From the NCBI GenBank assembly GCA_007922305.1, contig ML677343.1, positions 29,269,915 to 29,333,914 of the forward strand: 64,000 nucleotides of DNA. Direction: 5' to 3'. The translations under genes and the position numbers were made by a program. This document shows positions 57,707 to 64,000 of this stretch, one piece after another. The notes under the pieces were generated by a model that had not been told where the DNA came from, made no database searches, and saw only the letters and a list, made by a program, of their open reading frames with translations. Origin of the DNA: Dermatemys mawii (taxonomy: Eukaryota > Chordata > Testudines > Dermatemydidae). Numbering within the stretch: the first letter of the stretch is position 1; the number at the start of each line of letters is the position of its first letter.

Positions 57707-59948
57707 GTAAATGTGCATGTACTAATTCCTAAAGGAACCATCCCATTATCATTAACTCTAAAACTTCAAATCCTCAGTCAGCCACTTTGGATTAACAGTT
57801 AACCTAAAATGAAACAAATATGAAACACTGATTTGCCTTTTACTTTTCTGGGGGTTAAGAACAACACATGTCAGCATACCTTAGATCTTTGCCCCAGGCC
57901 AACAGAGCTGAAACCTCTCCAGTTAAGAAAGAAAGGCCTAAAAGTACTTTTTGGCTACATCTCTGTGCCTTCGTTTCCTACCTTCACTTCCATACTTTTA
58001 TCCTTAGATAGTTATTTAATATGAGGCTGAAAACTGCACTAAATCAGTCATATTTAAGTGTTTATATTAACTTTAATTTGAAAGGGCAAAAGATTCCTGT
58101 TCAGAACTCCTTTCTGGACAGTTCACATATTATGTGGTGAGAAAGAGCAACTGATATTGCAGTGGCATTGTAAGCTGATAACAGAGATGCATTGGCTGTT
58201 TTTTCAGAGAAATCTACACTCAGGCAGCAATTTTACTGGAATCTAAACCATCTCATGTGGGCAAAGAACTTTGATTTCTCGCCAGCAATGATAAACACAT
58301 CCCATTTTTCTTTCCTTATCTGTTTGCATTTTGTTAATATCGCCTCTCATGCCCTTCCGTTCATTTCCAGTGGCTATTACCAGTGGACTGCAATGATATC
58401 TGCCCCACACAACAACTCTACAACATTGGCGAGGATTTTCTCACACAACTGTTCTCTTTTCATGTAAGACGTGGCTTACCACAGACTATATCTGGGAAGC
58501 AGGACTTTGATTCAGAGATCCTTGCTTATAGGAATTAAGGTCCATCATATAGCAGGTGAATAATGGAACTAAAATGATACTGCTCTTAAGAGATTTTTAA
58601 ACTTTAACATAGACTCTGATTCCAACAGATCCACCAGTAGACTCCCATTAATGACAAAACTCCCTTTGTCTTCAACTACTTTTGAACTTAATGAGTGGAA
58701 CTATGCTAGCATTTGTTCTAACAAGTACATTTAGAAGTAGACAACCAAGATGCTAAAAATTTGCTTGACTGTGTTCATGGGCCTGAAAAAACTTTATAAA
58801 ATAAAAACCCATTGAGAAAAGTCTAGCATACAGTTAATTATTTTTAATTCCAAATTCTATGTATGTGTTTTCCTGACAGTATGGTGTGTATCTCAGAAAG
58901 TACACTGCTTACATGCATTGCTGGATTGCAGTCTCTGAACAAGATGGAGAATGTATAATTGCAGTCTCTGAGAGAAATTTACCCCAGGAATTCCATTTGA
59001 ATTTATCACCTGTATTCTTTCTTTGTGTATTTGGAGGGGGAGTTTTCCAGTGATGATTTCCTTATTCAGTGTGGTACATTAGTTTGATAAAAGCACTATG
59101 TTTATTTTTTTCAAATTGCAGCTTGGAAAAGTCATTTTTGAGCATGTTAAGGTTCCATGTAGTTACTTAGGGCAAGCTCTCAAATGTACATCGCATTGAT
59201 AGTATATGATTTTCTGTGGCACTAAATGCTGTGCACTGGAGGTGGGAAATGAACATTTGGAAGAGGAAAAATTTAGGTAAAAACACAGCACAATAATGTT
59301 TGCTACAAATGTGGGAGTTTCTGAGCAAGAAGCCAATATCACATTCCTTAAGTCTAGTGCAGGAGAAACTGGAGGAGTTAAGATGAAGTACAGATTTTCT
59401 TCTAATCAAATCCAGAAGACATGCTTTAAACCTTATTCTAAGAGATCCACTAAATTTGCAGCTTGAATATGACAGGCAGGCAAAATTGTGGATTTGATCA
59501 CTTAAAAACCTGTGGATTCCTGGGGTTTTGGCTTCATCCTAGGCTTTGAGAAAAGACATGCTGCAAATTGCTGAAGGGTGTTACCAAACCAAGTTGCCAA
59601 GGGTTTAGTCTGCCTCAGTAAAACAGAGAGCAGCTGGTTGAGTTAACTCCCAGTTAATTACCCCTTCATTTACGGTTTACGGCTTTACGCAATCACTCCC
59701 TAGTTTGTTCAGGGCAAGGTTAACTGGAGGTTTTAGTGCTCAAATAACTGAATTTAGTCACTTGCTGTAGAAAATAAAGGCTGAAAAGGTGTAAACACCC
59801 TCATCATTGTCTGTTTATCTTTATCGGCATATTACAAAATGGCCTTGTAATTGTATAAGAAGGATGGATTTGCAACAATACAACAGTCAAATCCTTTTCT
59901 ATCTGAAACTGACAGGCAGAAACCTTGGGGGTGATTAAATACTATTCT
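57707..59948. other. Noncoding DNA with a possible conserved block at 59630-59940
   Basis: No gene recognised. The block at about 59630-59940 is repeat-free, has motifs such as CCAGTTAATTACCCC, TTTACGGCTTTACGCAATCA and CTTTATCGGCATATTAC, and directly precedes a small hairpin element. It is a candidate conserved noncoding element only. Confidence 0.3.
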
Positions 59949-60074
59949 GGGCCAGATTCTGACATTGTTTCCCATACTGAGTAGCACAGCACTCCACAAA
60001 GAGCCCCTGTAATATAAAGGTCAGTCCTTATAGGGGAAGATCTAACTCAACATGAGAGAGTCAGAATCTAGCCC
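59949..60074. mobile_element. Small inverted-repeat element, GGGCCAGATTCTGA ends
   Basis: The left end GGGCCAGATTCTGA and the right end, reading GGGCTAGATTCTGA on the other strand, match at 13 of 14 bases. 126 bases with no frame. Best-defined member of the small hairpin group. Confidence 0.75.
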
Positions 60075-60089
60075 ATTATCAGCTATCTG

Positions 60090-60295
60090 AGATGGAAAAT
60101 GACCATACAGGCCATCTTCTCCATCCCATCTAATTCAGGGTTGTCCCCTACAGCTATATTCTCAAGTGCTTTGTTTGGTCTATTTTTAAATGACTCATGT
60201 TATGTGGCATTTATCACTTTCCTTGGAAGAATGGGGTAAAATTAAGGTATTTTCCATTACTCAGTCAATATCTCCCCTTTAGATAACCCGGATAA
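60090..60295 (-). mobile_element. CR1-like LINE 3' region, degenerate
   Basis: 'ccatcttctccatcccatct', 'cctacagctatattctcaag', 'tgtttggtctatttttaaat' and 'gactcatg' follow a remembered CR1-type 3' region on the reverse strand. Divergent, with uncertain limits. Confidence 0.55.
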
Positions 60296-60431
60296 ATTTC
60301 TCTTCTTCCTTGGTGTTTATGACCAGCTTACATACATGTGTATACAGAACAAAGATATACGTTCCAATAAAGCAGTCTCTCCCACAAACATCCGTTCCTA
60401 TTGCAAGGGAGGAGGATCCCAGAGCCCAAGT

Positions 60432-60548
60432 CCGAATGTCTACACAGCAATTTTTAGCCCCACAGCCTGAGCCCTGCAATCCCCAGTCAGCTGACGTGCA
60501 CCAGTCAAGACTTTTTTGCTGGTCTTTTATTCCAGTGTAGATGTACGT
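60432..60548. mobile_element. 'TGTCTACAC'-ended element, short
   Basis: The left end CCGAATGTCTACACAGCAAT and the right end, reading ACGTACATCTACACTGGAAT on the other strand, are imperfect inverted repeats. The end sequence GTCTACACAGCAA is shared with 8846-9100, which suggests a common family. Confidence 0.6.
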
Positions 60549-62337
60549 CTAGAGTTTGAGGGTATTGAGAGATGACATTTAGGTCTGTCTTGAAGGAGAA
60601 GCCATGAAATTCAGTTCAAAGTTTGGATTCAGACGGACACCCTCCCTCCTGCAATTTTTACCAGGAAATGCATTCCACTAATTACTTTTATAAAAGCATA
60701 AACCAAACATTTTCAAACTTTATAAAAGTTTGGAGTTCTTTTTGACTGAAATTTTTCTGCAAAGACTTTTGATGGCTTCTTCCCTAACAAAGCAACTTTG
60801 AGGATTGTTTATTTTTTCTTTTTGATTTGGTGTACAGAGTTGGGGGCCCTCTGAATCTTCTATGCACCCAAGATAATTATCTTGCTTTTCTTCTCTCCCA
60901 ACCCCACCATTTTAACCATTCACTCATTCGCATAATATCCATATTGTAATCATCATCTTTTCAGCCAAGTAGGATCAAGTTTCTGTGAGATTCCCTTTGG
61001 AAGAAATCATTGGAGCTCTTTCATCAGATGATGAACAAAACAAAGATTTTCCTATCCCTCAAGGGATATATATGTTCCCTCCACAGCCTTCCTAAGCCTG
61101 GCTGACATCTGGAGTGGAAGACCAGGTCTATGAGACAAACCAAGCTATCCAATCGACACTCATGTCTCCAAGCCCTGCGACTGGACTAGCCTATTTCCTT
61201 TATTTTTTTAAAAAGGATTTGGTTGTTATTAAACAGCTTACTCTCCTAAAAGTGTCAGTGGTACAGTCCTCATTAGCCATTCCACTGCATGAACAAACAT
61301 CTGTTTTCTAAAAATAGCTACTGGACTATTCAGCCAATTTAGTAATTCAACTGTTCTTAGGTTCTTGATACTAGAAATTATAACAAGTCTGGGGGAAATG
61401 ACATATTCACTGATTTGACACCAACAATCAGCCAGAAAACTCCCTGGGCTTGAAGAGTTATAAACAAAATGATTTTGTATCCGCCCATTATAATAAAAAT
61501 GGTGATTTCCCTGCTTGTATTTTTTGTTTCCTCAGAACCTTCCTCTAATCTCCACAGAAGGCAAAAATAAGACAGAAAGATGTATTTCATGTCCCATCCA
61601 GCAATTATATTCTGAAGTGGTTCCCGGTTGGTCCTTTGGTAGGAATGGTTAAACTCTCTAGTTTTTGCACAGAAGAAATTACATATATATTTCCAAGAAA
61701 CTTTTCTGCAGACATTGCCAACTCTAGCTGAAACTTCTTCAGCTTTCACATTCTAGGTAAGAGTGTGGTGGCCAGGTAAATTGAGGATGCCTCAGAAAAT
61801 GTGGTTAATAATTCAATAGAAAGCTCTTTTATTGTTGTCAGTGTTGAAGCAATGTACCAGCTTGGCATAGGGGGTACTGTGCAGTTGAAAATTCCTTCTT
61901 TGTCTTGAGATCTTAAAGCAAGGTCTTGACCATAATGTAAACCCCCTTGGCAAAGCATCCTGAGGTCTTTGCAAACAACTCTCATCTTAGGTCTGACAAA
62001 CTCAGTGCATCAAACATGTCTTGCAGGGTTTTTATTCATAAAGGGTAACATGTAAGCTACCCACAGAAAGCTCATAACTTATCAGAACTTATAAGCATTG
62101 TGAGACGTATGTACAAGTAAAATATAAGGGATAATGTAACCATTCACTTGAAAGTATGTTTTAGGCTCTGGAGTAAAAGTTAGTCACAGAAGGGGCTAAT
62201 ATGTCTCTGTCATGGCCCATTCAAGCTGGTGGTTAGCTGGTGATATAATGCAAGGCTTAATTGTCTATCCATACTCCATCCCAAGACTATCAATGGAAGA
62301 CCATCAGAAACACCTGCAAACAATCAATCACTTGGAG
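60549..62337. other. Noncoding DNA, unclassified repeat likely next to the LINE
   Basis: No gene recognised. The part at about 61740-62337 borders the truncated CR1 fragment and contains 'catggcccattcaagctggt' and 'catcagaaacacctgcaaac'. It may be an interspersed repeat, but no ends were found. A 123-codon frame at 61378-61749 has no recognised domain. Confidence 0.4.
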
Positions 62338-63200
62338 CAAAAATTCTTGTTATAATCCCTAAATGCATGACCTTGCACTTTTCACTATTAAAGTTCATCC
62401 TATTACTTTTCTCCAGGTTACAAGGTTGTCCAGATCTTCCTGTATGATATCCCGGTTCTTCTCTGTATTGCCAATACCTCCCAGCTTTGTGTCATCTGCA
62501 AACTTTATTAGCACACTCCCACTTTTTGTGCTGAGGTCAGTAAAAAAAAGATTGGTCCCATAAACGATCCCTGAGGAACTCCATTAGTAACCTCCCTCCA
62601 GCCTGACAATTCACGTTTCAGTATGACCCACTGTAGTCTCTCCTCTAACCAGTTCTTTATCCACCTTTCAATTTTCAGATTGATCCTTATCTTTTCCAAT
62701 TTAATTAATAATTCCCCATATGGAACCGTATCAAGTGCCTTACTGAAATTGAGGAAAATTAGATCCACTGTGTTTCCTTTGTCTAAGAAGTCTGTTACCT
62801 TTTCAAAGAAGGAAATCAGGTTGGTTTGCCATGATCTACCTTTTGTAAAACCATGCTGTATTTTGTCCCAATTACCATTGATCTCAATGTCCTTAACTAC
62901 TTTCTCCTTCAAAAATTTTTCCAAGACTTTGTACACCACAGATGTAACTTTGTAACTACAGATGTTAAACTAACAGGCCTATAGTTACCTGGATCACATT
63001 TTTTCCCTTTCTTAAAAATAGGAACTATGTTAGCAATTCTCCAGTCATATGGTACAACCCCTGAGTTTACACGTTAATTAAAAAATTTTGCTAATGGGCT
63101 TGAAATTTCATGTGCCAGTTCCTTTAATATTCTTGGATGAAGATTATCTGGGCCCCCACGATTTAGTCCCATTAAGCTGTTTGAGTTTGGCACACCCTCC
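62338..63200 (-). pseudogene. CR1 LINE reverse-transcriptase fragment, decayed
   Basis: CR1 is a non-LTR retrotransposon whose ORF2 protein makes DNA copies of its RNA at the target site. Read on the minus strand, the DNA encodes in order: a block ending FKKGKKCDPGNYRPVSLTS (around 63000), then FTKGRSWQTNLISFF, motif A in the form FLNFSKALDTV, WIKNWLEERLQWV, motif B GVPQGS (62568-62582) and motif C FADDTKLGG (FADD at 62491-62502). These are hallmarks of the CR1/L2-type polymerase. It is dead: motif A has Asn where the catalytic Asp is expected, a stop interrupts the frame near 63075, and the frame shifts after motif B by an apparent small deletion near 62545. The 5' end is truncated at about 63200, and the 3' side stops at about 62338 without the usual CR1 tail. 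Confidence 0.9.
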
Positions 63201-63690
63201 CAGCAAGATCCATTGTTTGCTATGTGAGCTGTTTCAGTTTCCAGGTTGGATTTCTAAGGCAGGGGTTCCCAAACTTGTTCCGTAACTTGGCCAGGGTAAG
63301 CCCCTGGCTGGATCCAAGGTGTTTTGTTTACCCAAGTGGCCATAGGTTCAGCCACATGCAGCTCCCACTGGCCGCAGTTTGCCATTCCTATCCAATGGGA
63401 GCTGTAGGAAGCAGCGCGGGCCAGGCCACCACTTCCTAGAGCTCCCATTGGCCAGGAATGGTGAACTGCGGCTAGTGGGAGCTGCGAGTGGCCGAACCTA
63501 CGGTCACCCAGGTAAACAAAACATCTTGCGGCCAGCCAGGGGCTTACCCTGGCCACGCCACGGAACAAATTTGGGAACCCCTGTTCCAAGGTGTTCTCTC
63601 TGTAGAATACATTGCAGCCATCTAATTTGGTGGTGACAAAGGCATGGATCACGGTACCAGGGTCTGCATCTGAAATAAAACACAAACACG
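63201..63690 (-). pseudogene. L2-like LINE fragment split by a hAT insertion
   Basis: On the minus strand, 63592-63690 encodes VIHAFVTTKLDGCNVFY, which matches the HAF-x-SRLDYCN motif downstream of the polymerase core in L2-type LINEs. After the inserted hAT element (63260-63583) the sequence resumes with 'aaatccaacctggaaactga', 'aacagct', the expected continuation of that motif region. The coding part then ends where CR1 sequence starts near 63200. No intact frame. Recognition is from remembered motifs, so the clade name is less certain than the LINE call. Confidence 0.6.
63252..63591. mobile_element. hAT MITE with 8-bp target duplication, nested
   Basis: The element proper is 63260-63583 (324 bp). 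The first 24 bases, starting CAGGGGTTCCCAAACTTG, and the reverse complement of the last 24 agree at 23 positions. The flanks TTCTAAGG (63252-63259) and TTCCAAGG (63584-63591) agree at 7 of 8, the hAT-size target duplication. The GC-rich interior is largely palindromic (CTCCCACTGGCCGCAGTTTG facing GAACTGCGGCTAGTGGGAGC). No transposase. Overlapping frames on both strands are artefacts of the palindrome. Confidence 0.92.
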
Positions 63691-64000
63691 CATGAAACAA
63701 ACAAAACCAGCCAGTCTCCTAGCCAGGCACAGAAGGCAAAAGCTATCCCTCCAAACTGTGGCTAGGCACTTAAACGCAGCTCCAGATCCAGCTATGGCTC
63801 CAGACTGGACACCACTAAGAAACGATGGGTATGAATTTTCAGTGTGAGGATCAACCACAATCTCTGCCATGCCTTCTGGCTACCCTAGTAGCATCACACA
63901 ATTAGTCTGCTTTGAACGTATCTGGATTGAACTTTAGCCAGCCAATTCTTACTCCAGCTTCCTTTTTCGCTGCTCCAGCAGACCCCAAAGGCAGTAGAAT
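63691..64000. other. Noncoding DNA, nothing recognised
   Basis: Somewhat GC-richer than average. It could be further LINE-derived sequence upstream of the 63592-63690 fragment, but no motif supports that. Confidence 0.4.

Noticed and set aside
63254..63704. Frames of up to 148 codons on both strands
   Set aside because: They run through the palindromic hAT element and the L2-like fragment. Only the 17-residue LINE motif is meaningful.

Overview
This window is vertebrate nuclear DNA, most probably from a hidden-necked (cryptodiran) turtle. The main reason is a near-complete tRNA-derived SINE at 12233-12418 whose 3' half is a CR1-type LINE tail. That is the architecture of the tortoise Pol III/SINE (Cry I) family. 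CR1 LINE pieces, amniote MIR copies and several kinds of small inverted-repeat DNA elements fit a slow-evolving reptile genome. The DNA is AT-rich and its longest open frames are short and lie mostly in repeats. I see no convincing protein-coding exon, tRNA, rRNA, CRISPR array or bacterial feature. The window is either intergenic or inside a very large intron.

Layout. 0-12 kb: mostly single-copy AT-rich DNA with a hAT-like element (1085-1447), two MIRs, a 255-bp element with 35-bp inverted ends (8846-9100), and one isolated open frame with a hydrophobic helix (8433-8741) that is probably chance. 12-19 kb: the diagnostic SINE, CR1 tails, a GC-rich mobile block (14970-15480) and an inverted-repeat element abutting a MIR (18908-19356). 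23-26 kb: a MIR, a CR1 3' end and two hAT elements, one with a perfect 8-bp target duplication. 27-34.4 kb: a cluster of AT-rich inverted-repeat elements, a small TA-flanked element and two 'TGTCTACAC'-ended elements. 34.8-40 kb: largely unrecognised sequence. 40-53 kb: MIRs, CR1 remnants, more AT-rich elements, a duplicated ~125-bp segment around 51-52 kb, and a possible conserved noncoding block near 48 kb. 54 kb: a 755-bp GC-rich element with a second element fragment inside. 57-60.5 kb: several short inverted-repeat elements and another candidate conserved block. 62.3-63.7 kb: the clearest coding-derived feature, a decayed CR1 reverse-transcriptase fragment next to an L2-like LINE fragment that is itself split by a hAT insertion.

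No gene set works together here. The window records successive transposon insertions into noncoding DNA. Family names rest on remembered motifs, while inverted ends and target duplications were read directly. Finding real exons or conserved elements would need cross-species alignment, which could not be run.
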